Origin: Firmicutes bacterium ZCTH02-B6
GTDB lineage: Bacteria > Bacillota > Limnochordia > Limnochordales > ZCTH02-B6
Assembly (NCBI GenBank): GCA_002159155.1
Contig: LZRQ01000198.1
Location: 1-6,094, forward strand
Length of the DNA stretch: 6,094 bases
Direction of reading: 5' to 3'
In this document: positions 1 through 5,893 of the stretch, piece after piece
How positions within the stretch are numbered: the stretch's first letter is position 1
Layout: every line of letters starts with the position of its first letter
Position numbers and translations under genes: made by a program
The notes under the pieces: model-generated
Databases searched by the model: none
Told to the model about the DNA's origin: nothing
Seen by the model: the letters and a program-made list of their open reading frames with translations, nothing else

Positions 1-290
1 CGCATGAGCACCGCGGCCCCGCCGGCGATCAGGCCGCCCACGCCGTAGGTCAACAGGGCCGGGGCGATCACTTTGCGCCGGCCGATATGGTCAGAAATAA
101 TGCCGGCAAAGGGGATGACGACGGCGGCGGGAGCGGAAAACAACGTGATCAGGAGGGCCACCTGAAGCTGGCTCAGCTCCATGGCCGCCTCGAGCTGGGG
201 AAGCACGGGGATGAGCATGGAGTTGCCCAGGACCATAATGAAGGGCACGGCGCCCAAAATCGCGATGTGCAGCAGTCGCCGCTTGTCCAT
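1..290 (-). CDS. MFS transporter, N-terminal part (cut by left edge)
   Basis: This is the first 96 codons of a major facilitator superfamily permease; the gene continues past base 1. The readable protein begins MDKRRLLHIAILGAVPF. Hydrophobic stretches at about residues 6-31, 43-63 and 75-96 fit membrane helices 1-3. Between helices 2 and 3 is a textbook MFS motif A, G63-I-I-S-D67-H-I-G70-R71-R72-K73, the conserved cytoplasmic loop of proton-coupled drug and metabolite exporters. The ATG at 288-290 is preceded by GGGGAGG only 2 bases away, closer than usual. An in-frame GTG six codons upstream (VDGGED, then MDKRR) is an alternative start, but it has no good Shine-Dalgarno of its own. The gene points away from the tRNA-Ser gene, so it needs its own promoter in 291-487, where I see no clear one. 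The substrate cannot be told; a multidrug-type efflux pump is the default guess. It is not a copy of the other MFS gene in this window, as the sequences differ clearly. Confidence 0.85.
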   Translation of the reverse strand, partial: MDKRRLLHIAILGAVPFIMVLGNSMLIPVLPQLEAAMELSQLQVALLITLFSAPAAVVIPFAGIISDHIGRRKVIAPALLTYGVGGLIAGGAAVLM

Positions 291-487
291 GTCCTCCCCG
301 CCGTCCACGGGCTCGCCGGTTGGCCGTAGTCGGCCGCATGCCCGTTGGGCCCCTTGCGCCGCCGCTTGGCCCCTTGGCCGCTCGGCACCGCTAGCATTGC
401 CCGCGCCAGCCGGCGCGATTCGAAGGGAAGGGTGGAAACCGGACCGGCTCGCCCGGTTGCGGCGACCGTGGTGAGCATCGGGCACGG
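291..487. other. Intergenic region between divergent MFS gene and tRNA-Ser promoter
   Basis: No convincing gene lies here. It must hold the promoter of the leftward MFS gene, but I cannot point to a good -35/-10 pair on the minus strand. A small GC-rich hairpin is visible at 402-417 (six-base arms CGCGCC/GGCGCG around AGCC). Two TTGGCC-containing repeats lie near 365-378. Short open frames across this stretch have arginine/proline-rich, unrecognisable translations and look like GC-driven noise. Confidence 0.5.
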
Positions 488-517
488 TGGACACAAAGGG
501 GTCGCTCGCGGTAAAAT
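488..517 (+). promoter_or_regulatory. Candidate sigma-A promoter of tRNA-Ser
   Basis: TGGACA at 488-493 (5 of 6 matches to TTGACA) and TAAAAT at 512-517 (5 of 6 matches to TATAAT) are separated by 18 bases. The -10 is the only A/T-rich hexamer in a very GC-rich stretch. Transcription would start near 524, leaving a leader of about 34 bases before the mature tRNA 5' end at 558. That layout is normal for a singly transcribed tRNA gene processed by RNase P. Confidence 0.65.
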
Positions 518-557
518 GCCAGTGCGCACGGATTCGTGCCTGTGGACCATCGGGCGC

Positions 558-644
558 GGAAGGGTGGCCGAGCGGCCGAAGGCAGCGGTCTTGAAAACCG
601 CAGGGTGATGAGCCCCGTGGGTTCAAATCCCACCCCTTCCGCCA
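558..644 (+). tRNA. tRNA-Ser (anticodon UGA), CCA encoded
   Basis: The full class II cloverleaf can be folded by hand. The acceptor stem is GGAAGGG (558-564) with CCCTTCC (634-640). The discriminator G at 641, typical of tRNA-Ser, is followed by an encoded CCA at 642-644. The anticodon stem is GCGGT/ACCGC (585-589, 597-601) and the loop CTTGAAA places the anticodon TGA at 592-594, reading UCA and other UCN serine codons. The long variable arm (602-616) can form a GGG/CCC stem, the hallmark and main SerRS recognition element of serine tRNAs. The T arm is GTGGG-TTCAAAT-CCCAC (617-633). The gene has its own promoter upstream and lies tail-to-tail with serS, the synthetase gene for this same tRNA. 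Confidence 0.97.
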
Positions 645-647
645 GCG

Positions 648-703
648 AAAAGACCGGGGCTCCGGACGCCAGCAGCAGGCGCCCGGAGCCCCGGTCCGCT
701 TTT
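648..703. terminator. Bidirectional intrinsic terminator between tRNA-Ser and serS
   Basis: A long, near-perfect hairpin has arms 652-670 and 678-696: 18 of 19 positions pair, with a single A/C mismatch, around the 7-base loop AGCAGCA. On the plus strand the stem is followed after CGC by TTTT (700-703). On the minus strand the AAAA at 648-651 reads as TTTT directly after the stem. It can therefore end both the rightward tRNA transcript and the leftward serS transcript, which converge here. The U-tracts are short, but the stem is very strong. Confidence 0.9.
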
Positions 704-729
704 CTAAGGCCCGCCGCGTGCAGGCGGCG

Positions 730-2010
730 TCAAGCTTCGGGCTCGATGCGGGTCATGCCGCCCATGTACGGCCGGAGCGCCTCGGGAATGGTGACGCTGC
801 CGTCCTCATTCTGGTAGTTTTCGAGAATCGCCGCCAGCGTGCGCCCGACCGCGAGGCCCGAGCCGTTGAGGGTGTGCACGTACTCCGGCTTGGTCTTGGG
901 GTTGCGGCGGAAGCGGATGTTGGCCCGCCGGGCCTGGAAGTCCTCGAAGTTGCTGCACGAGGAGATCTCCACGTACCGGCCGTAGCTCGGCATCCACACC
1001 TCGGGGTCGTACTTCTTGGCCGCGGCAAACCCCACGTCAGCCGTGCACATCATGCTGACCCGGTACGGCAGCCCCAGGCGCCGCAGGATGTCTTCGGCGT
1101 CGGCCACCAGCTTCTCGAGTTCGTCGTAGGAGTCTTCGGGCCGCACAAACTTGACGAGCTCCACCTTGTTAAACTGGTGCTGCCGGATGAGGCCGCGGGT
1201 GTCGCGCCCGTGCGCCCCGGCTTCCGCCCGGAAGCAGGCGGAATAGGCCACATAGTAGATGGGCAGCCGATCGCCGTCGAGGATCTCGTCCCGGTGCAAG
1301 TTGGTGACGGGAACCTCCGCCGTGGGGATCATGTACAGGTCCGTCCCCTCGCAGTGGAACATGTCCTCGGCGAACTTGGGCAGCTGGCCCGTTCCGGTCA
1401 TGCTGTCGGTATTGGCCAGGAAAGGCGGCAAGATCTCGGTATACCCGTGCTCCTGGGTGTGAACGTCCAGCATGAAGTTGATGAGCGCCCGCTCCAGCCG
1501 CGCCCCCGCGCCCTTGTAGACGGTGAAACGCGCCCCGGCCACTTTGGCGGCCCGCTCAAAGTCCAAGATGCCCAGCCGGGTGCCGATGTCCCAGTGGGCC
1601 TTGGGCTCAAAGTCAAACCGGCGCGGTTGGCCCCAGCGGCGCACCTCCACGTTGTCGGCGTCGCTCTCCCCAAAAGGCACCGACTCGTGGGGGATGTTGG
1701 GGATGACCAGCAACAGTTGGTGGAGCCGGTCCTCTACGTCCCGGATCTCGTCGTCCAGCGCCTTGATCCGGTCGCTGACCTCCCGCATGGCCGCGATGAT
1801 CTCAGAGGCGTCTTGGCCAGCCCGCTTGGCCCGGGCCACCTCCTCGGAAACCTGGTTGCGGCGGGCTTTGAGCTGCTCCACCTCGGTGACCAGCGCCCGG
1901 CGGCGCTCGTCCAGGGCGAGCACCTCGTCGATGGGCGCCTCGCTGCCGCGGCGGCGCATGGCCTCCCGCACCTTGTCCGGATCGGTACGGATCAGCTTGA
2001 TGTCCAGCAC
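730..2010 (-). CDS. serS: Seryl-tRNA synthetase (EC 6.1.1.11)
   Basis: This cytoplasmic class II aminoacyl-tRNA synthetase activates serine with ATP and attaches it to tRNA-Ser. At 426 aa it matches the usual bacterial length. Residues 1-100 are the N-terminal domain, with a charged helical hairpin at about 28-98 that forms the coiled-coil arm contacting the long variable arm of tRNA-Ser. The catalytic core follows, with the TAE serine-binding motif at 230-232, class II motif 2 (FRAEAG 260-265 and GRDTRGLIRQHQF 268-280) and motif 3 (GSGLAVGRTLAAILE from 383, with the ATP-binding Arg390). The segment VEISSCSN at 347-354 is also typical. I chose the GTG at 2008-2010 because GGGAGG stands 8 bases upstream and the product then begins MLDIKLIRTDPDKV, the normal SerRS N-terminus. 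The 25-codon open extension upstream has no family match. Glu codons sampled from the 5' end are all GAG. The gene ends 34 bases before the shared terminator, opposite tRNA-Ser. Confidence 0.98.
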   Translation of the reverse strand: MLDIKLIRTDPDKVREAMRRRGSEAPIDEVLALDERRRALVTEVEQLKARRNQVSEEVARAKRAGQDASEIIAAMREVSDRIKALDDEIRDVEDRLHQLLLVIPNIPHESVPFGESDADNVEVRRWGQPRRFDFEPKAHWDIGTRLGILDFERAAKVAGARFTVYKGAGARLERALINFMLDVHTQEHGYTEILPPFLANTDSMTGTGQLPKFAEDMFHCEGTDLYMIPTAEVPVTNLHRDEILDGDRLPIYYVAYSACFRAEAGAHGRDTRGLIRQHQFNKVELVKFVRPEDSYDELEKLVADAEDILRRLGLPYRVSMMCTADVGFAAAKKYDPEVWMPSYGRYVEISSCSNFEDFQARRANIRFRRNPKTKPEYVHTLNGSGLAVGRTLAAILENYQNEDGSVTIPEALRPYMGGMTRIEPEA

Positions 2011-2018
2011 GATACAGG

Positions 2019-2024
2019 CCTCCC
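2019..2024 (-). promoter_or_regulatory. Ribosome binding site deciding the GTG start of serS
   Basis: GGGAGG on the minus strand ends 8 bases before the GTG at 2008-2010. This optimal spacing supports the GTG over the in-frame ATG 25 codons upstream, which would sit in the leader. Confidence 0.8.
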
Positions 2025-2032
2025 TGCCCGGG

Positions 2033-2091
2033 CCGGCCTTATGCGGCCGGGCTTGTCCAGCGGTTGAGCTTGCACTCGGGCTCAAGCCCGA
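2033..2091 (-). promoter_or_regulatory. Hairpin-rich leader of serS (possible attenuator, not a T-box)
   Basis: Three inverted repeats lie just upstream of the serS ribosome site. 2076-2091 pairs TCGGGC/GCCCGA around a TTGA loop. 2064-2085 pairs TTGAGC/GCTCAA and uses bases of the first hairpin, so the two cannot form together. 2033-2050 pairs CCGGCC/GGCCGG around a 6-base loop, ending 9 bases before the Shine-Dalgarno. Mutually exclusive helices are the usual shape of RNA control. There is no T-box AGGGUGGNACCGCG sequence, although serS genes of Bacillota often have T-box leaders, and no U-run follows any of the hairpins. In DNA of this GC content, short hairpins can arise by chance. Confidence 0.35.
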
Positions 2092-2155
2092 ACAACAATG
2101 GCGGATCGAGCGAGCGCTTGCGCCGCAGCCGGCGGAATTGCCCGCTCATGGGATC

Positions 2156-2184
2156 ACCGTAACAACAAAGGCAAAGCCCGTCAA
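2156..2184 (-). promoter_or_regulatory. Candidate promoter of serS
   Basis: On the minus strand TTGACG (2179-2184, 5 of 6 matches to the -35 consensus) is followed after 17 bases by TACGGT (2156-2161, a weak -10 keeping the first, second and last consensus bases). It lies immediately after the stop codon of the upstream MFS gene. A start near 2149 would give serS a leader of about 140 bases. The weak -10 keeps this tentative; read-through from the MFS gene is the alternative. Confidence 0.35.
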
Positions 2185-2189
2185 GGCGC

Positions 2190-3698
2190 TCATCCCGCGG
2201 GACCGCCGGATACCGGCCGTCCCTGGTCGTCCGGTCGCCCGGCTTCCCCTCGCGTCCGGGCGTTCATCCGCGTCCCAACGCCCCTGCGGTGCCGCGGCCG
2301 GCGGCGCAGCGACAGGCGCAGGCGCGCCAGGACGGCCCGGGTGCCCAGCTGCCGCCACCATTTGATCCAGAGGGGCAGCAGGTCCGAAGCCGTCATGGGC
2401 GGCATGGGCGTATCCACCGCGCGGCCAAACAGCCACAGGCCTACGGCGCGGCAGGCGGTCGACAAGACAAACACCAGCGGGATCCCGGCGGCGTCGGCGA
2501 TGTAGCCGCCCAATAGGGGACCTGCCGTCGCGCCGAGCCCGATGGTGGTATTGTAGATGGCCACGTACGTCGTGCGCCGCACGGGCGGCGCCAGCGCCAA
2601 CAGCAGGTTAAAGCTGGCCAGGTTGTAGCCGGCCCAGACGAAGCCGCCGACACCGTTGGCCACGATAGCCAGCGCGGGCGCCGGCAACCCCAGCCAGAGC
2701 AGGGGCAGGACGCTGGCACCGGCACCGGAGAGCAGCATGATCCGCTTCTCCCCCAGCCGCTGGGAGAGGAAGCCCCAATAACGTTGAGCCAAGACCGTAC
2801 AGAGGAAGTTGGCGGCGGTGACGAGCCCCCACATGGCCTCCGGGCCCCCGAGATCCCGCACGAAGTAGACTGCAAACAGGGGCGCCGGCAAGTTGACGGC
2901 CAAGGTCCACAAAAAGGCGGTGTAGCAATAGCGGGTGAAAACCGGCTCTTGCCGGAACACGGCCGCGAGCGTTTGCCACCGGTTCCGGGCGGCGCGGGTC
3001 GTCCTGCGGGCGCTGCCTGCGCCCTGATCGGTGCCGGACTCTCCCCGGGTTTCCCCGCCGGCGGCAGGGGCTCCCTGCCACGGGAGGTCGGGCATTTGGG
3101 CCATGTAAATCCCGGCCGCGATGCCCGCCGCAACGGCAAAGGCGTACACCAGTTGGTAGCCGCCCGGCTCCCCGCCCAGCTGCACCAGGAACCCGGCCAC
3201 TAGCGTCGCGGCCAATCCCGCCAAGTTGGCCAGCAAGTTGCGGTTGGCAAAGTAGACGCCCCGCACCTGTCGCGGCACTAGATCCGCCATGAGGGACGTC
3301 CACGCGGGCGTCGCCATCCCCGCGACGGCCGCCCGCAGGGACACCGCGAGCATGAGCACCAGCACCGCGACGCCGGGCGACGGGGCGATCCACGGGAGGA
3401 GCACCAGGGGCAGCCACAAGAGCCGGCCGCCCACGGCACCAAGCATCATGATCTGCTTGCGGCGGCCCAGTCGCTCCGTCAAAAGCGCCCAGGGCACCTG
3501 CAGCACGTTGGACAGCAGGTTGGGCAAGGCCGCCAGGAGGCCGATCTGCGCGGGGGTCGCGCCCAGGGAGTGGCCATAGAGGGTCACGTACGACGCCCCA
3601 GCGTTGTCGCTGGCGCTGGCAAAGGCGCCTTCCAGCGTGCTGGCCCGCATGGCGGCGCGGGCCGCTTCAGGGGACAACCTGCCCGCCAACCTGGTCAC
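2190..3698 (-). CDS. MFS transporter, 12-helix type, substrate unknown
   Basis: This is an integral membrane secondary transporter of about 500 aa. Numbering from the GTG at 3698, many hydrophobic segments are visible, including about 85-104, 106-128, 155-173, 181-200, 258-280, 290-304, 318-337, 340-368, 380-400 and 405-425. Motif A-like loops follow helix 2 (LLTERLGRRKQIM, 72-84) and appear again in the second half (FLSQRLGEKRIMLL, 310-323), as expected from the two six-helix repeats. A hydrophilic central loop (about 202-250, GETRGESGTDQ... then Arg-rich) separates the halves. The C-terminus is a long Arg-rich tail (about 450-502), probably cytoplasmic. The start is uncertain. The frame is open back to 3815 inside glyA, but the family-like part begins at LSPEAARAAMRAS. 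GTG 3698, TTG 3689 (GAGGT 11 bases upstream) and ATG 3650 are candidates, and GTG 3698 is a compromise. The gene follows glyA by about 80 bases on the same strand and may be co-transcribed. The substrate cannot be inferred; amino-acid or drug export would both fit. Confidence 0.85.
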   Translation of the reverse strand: MTRLAGRLSPEAARAAMRASTLEGAFASASDNAGASYVTLYGHSLGATPAQIGLLAALPNLLSNVLQVPWALLTERLGRRKQIMMLGAVGGRLLWLPLVLLPWIAPSPGVAVLVLMLAVSLRAAVAGMATPAWTSLMADLVPRQVRGVYFANRNLLANLAGLAATLVAGFLVQLGGEPGGYQLVYAFAVAAGIAAGIYMAQMPDLPWQGAPAAGGETRGESGTDQGAGSARRTTRAARNRWQTLAAVFRQEPVFTRYCYTAFLWTLAVNLPAPLFAVYFVRDLGGPEAMWGLVTAANFLCTVLAQRYWGFLSQRLGEKRIMLLSGAGASVLPLLWLGLPAPALAIVANGVGGFVWAGYNLASFNLLLALAPPVRRTTYVAIYNTTIGLGATAGPLLGGYIADAAGIPLVFVLSTACRAVGLWLFGRAVDTPMPPMTASDLLPLWIKWWRQLGTRAVLARLRLSLRRRPRHRRGVGTRMNARTRGEAGRPDDQGRPVSGGPAG

Positions 3699-3738
3699 CG
3701 ACCTCGTTGCAGAAACCGTCCGGCCTATCCGTCGGCAA

Positions 3739-3757
3739 GCCCCGCCGGCGGCGGGGC
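3739..3757 (-). other. GC-rich hairpin in the glyA-MFS gap
   Basis: A perfect 8-base inverted repeat, GCCCCGCC/GGCGGGGC, surrounds a 3-base loop 25 bases after the glyA stop codon. No U-run follows it on the minus strand (the next bases are TTGCCGAC). It is therefore not a convincing intrinsic terminator, but it could slow polymerase or protect the glyA mRNA 3' end. Confidence 0.4.
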
Positions 3758-3781
3758 GGACATCGCGCCTGCGGCCTGCGT

Positions 3782-5029
3782 CTAGACGCCCCCGTAGAGC
3801 GGGAACGCCGCGCACAGGCGGGCTACCCGCTCCCGCGCCTCCTGGTGGACGGCCTCATCGGCGGGATGCGAGAGCACCCGGTCGATGATGTCCGCGATCT
3901 CCTCCATCTCGGCTTCCTTCATGCCGCGGGTCGTCACCGCGGGCGTGCCCAGCCGCAGGCCGCTGCAGACGGCCGGTTTCTCCATGTCAAAGGGAATCGT
4001 GTTCTTGTTGACGGTGATGCCGACCTCATCCAGCAGCGTCTCCGCCTGCTTGCCCGTGAGCCCCCGGGACGACTTGACGTCCACGAGCATGAGGTGGTTG
4101 TCGGTGCCGCCGGAGATAAGCCGGAAGCCGCGGGCCTTGAGCGCCTGGGCAAGCGCCTGGGCGTTGTTCACGATCTGCTCCTGGTACGCCCGGAATTCGG
4201 GAGTGAGCGCCTCTTTTAAGGCCACCGCCTTGGCGGCGATGACGTGCATCAACGGGCCCCCTTGCACGCCCGGAAACACGGCCCGATCCAGGTCCTTTGC
4301 GTACTTCTCCTTGCACAAGATAAGCCCGCCCCGCGGCCCGCGCAGCGTCTTATGGGTGGTCGTGGTCACATAGTCCGCGTACGGGATCGGGCTCGGATGC
4401 AGACCCGCGGCGACAAGCCCGGCGATATGGGCCATGTCCACAAAGAGCAGCGCGCCGACCGCGTCGCAGATCTCCCTCAGGCGGGCGAAATCGATGATGC
4501 GCGGGTAGGCGCTGGCGCCGGCCACGATCATCTTGGGCCGGACCTCGCGCGCCTGGGCCTCGAGGGCGTCGTAGTCGATTTGCTCGGTTTCCCGGTCGAC
4601 GCCGTACTCCACAAACCGGTACAGCCGGCCCGACAGGTTGATGGGGTGCCCGTGGGTGAGGTGTCCCCCGTGCGGCAACGCCATGCCCATCACGGTGTCG
4701 CCGGGCTCCAGGGCGGCGAAGTAGACGGCCTGGTTGGCCTGGGAACCCGAGTGGGGCTGGACGTTGACGTGCTCGGCGCCGAAGAGCTCCTTGGCCCGCT
4801 CGATGGCCAGCCGCTCGGCCACGTCCACGAACTCGCAGCCGCCGTAGTAGCGTCTGCCCGGATACCCTTCGGCGTACTTGTTGGTCAGCACCGACCCCAT
4901 CGCTTCCATGACCGCGCGGCTGACGATGTTTTCCGACGCGATCAGCTCGATGTTGCCGCGCTGGCGGTCCAGCTCCCGCTGCATCGCCGCCGCCAGTTCG
5001 GGGTCCTGCTTGCGCAAATGTTCCATCAT
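3782..5029 (-). CDS. glyA: Serine hydroxymethyltransferase (EC 2.1.2.1)
   Basis: This cytoplasmic PLP enzyme converts serine and tetrahydrofolate to glycine and 5,10-methylene-THF, the main one-carbon source for purine, thymidylate and methionine synthesis. The product is 415 aa, the standard bacterial length. The PLP lysine is Lys227 in VTTTTHKTLRGPRGG, and FVDMAHIAG supplies Asp198 (PLP ring nitrogen) and His201. The family signatures ASEN (31-34), LTNKYAEGYPGRRYYGG (48-64), QPHSGSQAN (91-99) and FPGVQGGPLMH (252-262) are intact. I start at ATG 5027-5029, giving MMEHLRKQDPE, because a purine-rich AAGGAAGAGGA element is well spaced there. ATG 5026 is equally possible. The longer frame from 5065 adds 12 residues absent from the family and would bury the ribosome site. 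Glu and Lys are coded mostly by GAG and AAG (about 26:8 and 15:2 by hand count), unlike ywlG. The order rpiB-ywlG-glyA matches B. subtilis, but an MFS gene follows instead of upp. Confidence 0.98.
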   Translation of the reverse strand: MMEHLRKQDPELAAAMQRELDRQRGNIELIASENIVSRAVMEAMGSVLTNKYAEGYPGRRYYGGCEFVDVAERLAIERAKELFGAEHVNVQPHSGSQANQAVYFAALEPGDTVMGMALPHGGHLTHGHPINLSGRLYRFVEYGVDRETEQIDYDALEAQAREVRPKMIVAGASAYPRIIDFARLREICDAVGALLFVDMAHIAGLVAAGLHPSPIPYADYVTTTTHKTLRGPRGGLILCKEKYAKDLDRAVFPGVQGGPLMHVIAAKAVALKEALTPEFRAYQEQIVNNAQALAQALKARGFRLISGGTDNHLMLVDVKSSRGLTGKQAETLLDEVGITVNKNTIPFDMEKPAVCSGLRLGTPAVTTRGMKEAEMEEIADIIDRVLSHPADEAVHQEARERVARLCAAFPLYGGV

Positions 5030-5045
5030 TCCTCTTCCTTCCCTT
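5030..5045 (-). promoter_or_regulatory. Ribosome binding site of glyA
   Basis: On the minus strand a 16-base all-purine tract stands directly before the tandem ATGATG. Its AAGG core at 5037-5040 is 7 bases from ATG 5029 and 10 from ATG 5026; a second GAGG at 5031-5034 is 4 bases from ATG 5026. This supports either of these starts over the upstream ATG at 5065. Confidence 0.75.
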
Positions 5046-5075
5046 GCTTGAAATGAACGGCGCATCTATCCCATC

Positions 5076-5116
5076 AAAAGCCCGCGCGCCGGCCGGAAGG
5101 CGGAACGCGCCCGGGC
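5076..5116 (-). terminator. Possible weak terminator after ywlG
   Basis: On the minus strand GCCCGGGCGCG (5106-5116) can pair with CGCGCGGGC (5080-5088), allowing a 2-base bulge, around a loop of 17 bases. TTTTGATG follows at once (T-run at 5076-5079). The imperfect stem and short U-run make it a weak candidate. If real, it would separate rpiB-ywlG from glyA, and glyA would then need its own promoter in 5046-5075, where I see no good match. Confidence 0.35.
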
Positions 5117-5132
5117 CGCCGTTTCCGCTTTT

Positions 5133-5837
5133 TCAGCCTTCGGGCTCCAGCGCGTATTTCGCCCGCGGGCCGCCGATGTATTTCGGCCTCGTGCGGGCCG
5201 CGGTCAGATGGGCCTCGCCGATGCGCGGCACGGACGGACGGAACGGCACCGCCACGGGCTTCAGATGCATTCCGATGAGCGTGTCCCCGATGTCCAGCCC
5301 GGCATCGGCCCGGATCGACTCGACCAGGCACGGATTCGCCATGCGGCGGTACGCGCAGGAAGCCATGGCGCCTCCCGCGTCCGGATAAGGCACGGCGGCC
5401 ACCCGCACAAGGCGCGGATCGGCATCCGCCAGTTCGCGTTCCACGACGAGCGCCCGGTTCAGATGCTCGCAGCACTGGTAAGCCGCATGAAACCCGCGCT
5501 CCCGGCGCACCCGCTCCACGCCTTCCCAGATCTGCTCGGCAACGGCCGTGGAACCCGCCGTGCCGATCCGCCTGCCGGCCACTTCGCTGGTGCTGGCGCC
5601 GATGACGAGAATGTGCCCTTTCCCGAGACCGGCCGCTTCGGCCAGCTCCCGCACCGCCCGTTCCACCTGTTCCGCCACGGAAAGACTTTCGTCCGCGGCG
5701 TTTCCTCCCGCGCCGCTCCCGGCGCATCCGGCCGGGGCGCGTTCGTCCGCGGCGCCTTCGCCCGAAGGGCGGTTCACCGGGCGTTTGGGCATGTCATTTT
5801 GGGGCATGGCGTTTTGGGTCGCGGCGTTTTCGTTCAT
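5133..5837 (-). CDS. ywlG: TIGR01440/DUF436 family protein (YwlG-like) with N-terminal extension
   Basis: The core (about residues 54-228 of 234) matches the YwlG family, a conserved Bacillota protein of about 180 aa whose exact biochemical role is unsettled. Recognisable family blocks are GASTSEVAGRRIGTAGS (80-96), QCCEHLNRALVVERE (121-135), DAGGAMASCAYRRM (153-166), DAGLDIGDTLIGMHLKPVAVP (178-198) and ARTRPKYIGGPRAKY (214-228). The clustered Cys122, Cys123 and His125 in QCCEH could be functional. Residues 1-53 are an extra low-complexity Ala/Gly/Asn/Pro-rich segment not seen in B. subtilis YwlG. The start at ATG 5835-5837 is supported by GGGGAGA 7 bases upstream. No internal start near residue 54 has a well-placed ribosome site, so the extension is probably translated. 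Glu and Lys codons favour GAA (14:8) and AAA (4:1), unlike glyA and serS. It lies 56 bases after rpiB on the same strand, in a conserved pairing that suggests one operon. Confidence 0.93.
   Translation of the reverse strand: MNENAATQNAMPQNDMPKRPVNRPSGEGAADERAPAGCAGSGAGGNAADESLSVAEQVERAVRELAEAAGLGKGHILVIGASTSEVAGRRIGTAGSTAVAEQIWEGVERVRRERGFHAAYQCCEHLNRALVVERELADADPRLVRVAAVPYPDAGGAMASCAYRRMANPCLVESIRADAGLDIGDTLIGMHLKPVAVPFRPSVPRIGEAHLTAARTRPKYIGGPRAKYALEPEG
5688..5754 (-). repeat. In-frame 13-base direct repeat in the ywlG extension
   Basis: TTCGTCCGCGGCG occurs at 5688-5700 and again at 5742-5754, exactly 54 bases (18 codons) apart. On the coding strand each copy encodes the residues AADE. 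It brackets the Gly/Ala-rich part of the N-terminal extension. Confidence 0.75.
5787..5831 (-). repeat. Tandem 15-base repeat at the 5' end of ywlG
   Basis: Two adjacent units, 5787-5801 and 5802-5816, match at 13 of 15 bases and encode QNDMP and QNAMP. A third, decayed unit at 5817-5831 matches about 11 of 15 and encodes ENAAT. The unit length is a multiple of three, so copy-number change would keep the reading frame. Confidence 0.75.
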
Positions 5838-5843
5838 GGCGAT

Positions 5844-5851
5844 CTCTCCCC
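5844..5851 (-). promoter_or_regulatory. Ribosome binding site of ywlG
   Basis: GGGGAGAG on the minus strand lies 6 bases before ATG 5835-5837. It is the evidence that the long N-terminal extension belongs to the protein. Confidence 0.7.
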
Positions 5852-5893
5852 GCTTTTCCGCAGAAGGATGTTGTCGCGCCGGCGCCGCCGTTT

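Noticed and set aside
718..2067. 449-codon open frame on the plus strand opposite serS
   Set aside because: It is the antisense shadow of a clearly real serS. Its translation is a His/Val/Gly/Arg-rich mirror of GC-rich codons with no family features, and it would run through the shared terminator region.
2011..2189. T-box riboswitch before serS
   Set aside because: It is expected for many Bacillota serS genes, but the conserved T-box sequence and a following U-run terminator are both absent.
1523..2365. 280-codon plus-strand frame crossing the serS 5' end, leader and MFS 3' end
   Set aside because: Its Ser/Arg-rich composition comes from reading GC-rich codons in the wrong frame. It has no domain and overlaps two supported genes.
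2608..3417. 269-codon minus-strand frame inside the MFS gene
   Set aside because: It is the +1 frame of the MFS coding sequence, Arg/Gly/Pro-rich with no membrane segments. The MFS frame explains this DNA.
3699..3815. Upstream extension of the MFS frame into glyA
   Set aside because: The added 39 residues are Arg/Gly-rich, resemble no transporter N-terminus and overlap the glyA 3' end. There is no ribosome site at 3815.
4244..5056. 270-codon plus-strand frame opposite glyA
   Set aside because: It is an antisense shadow of glyA, whose catalytic motifs are all intact on the minus strand.
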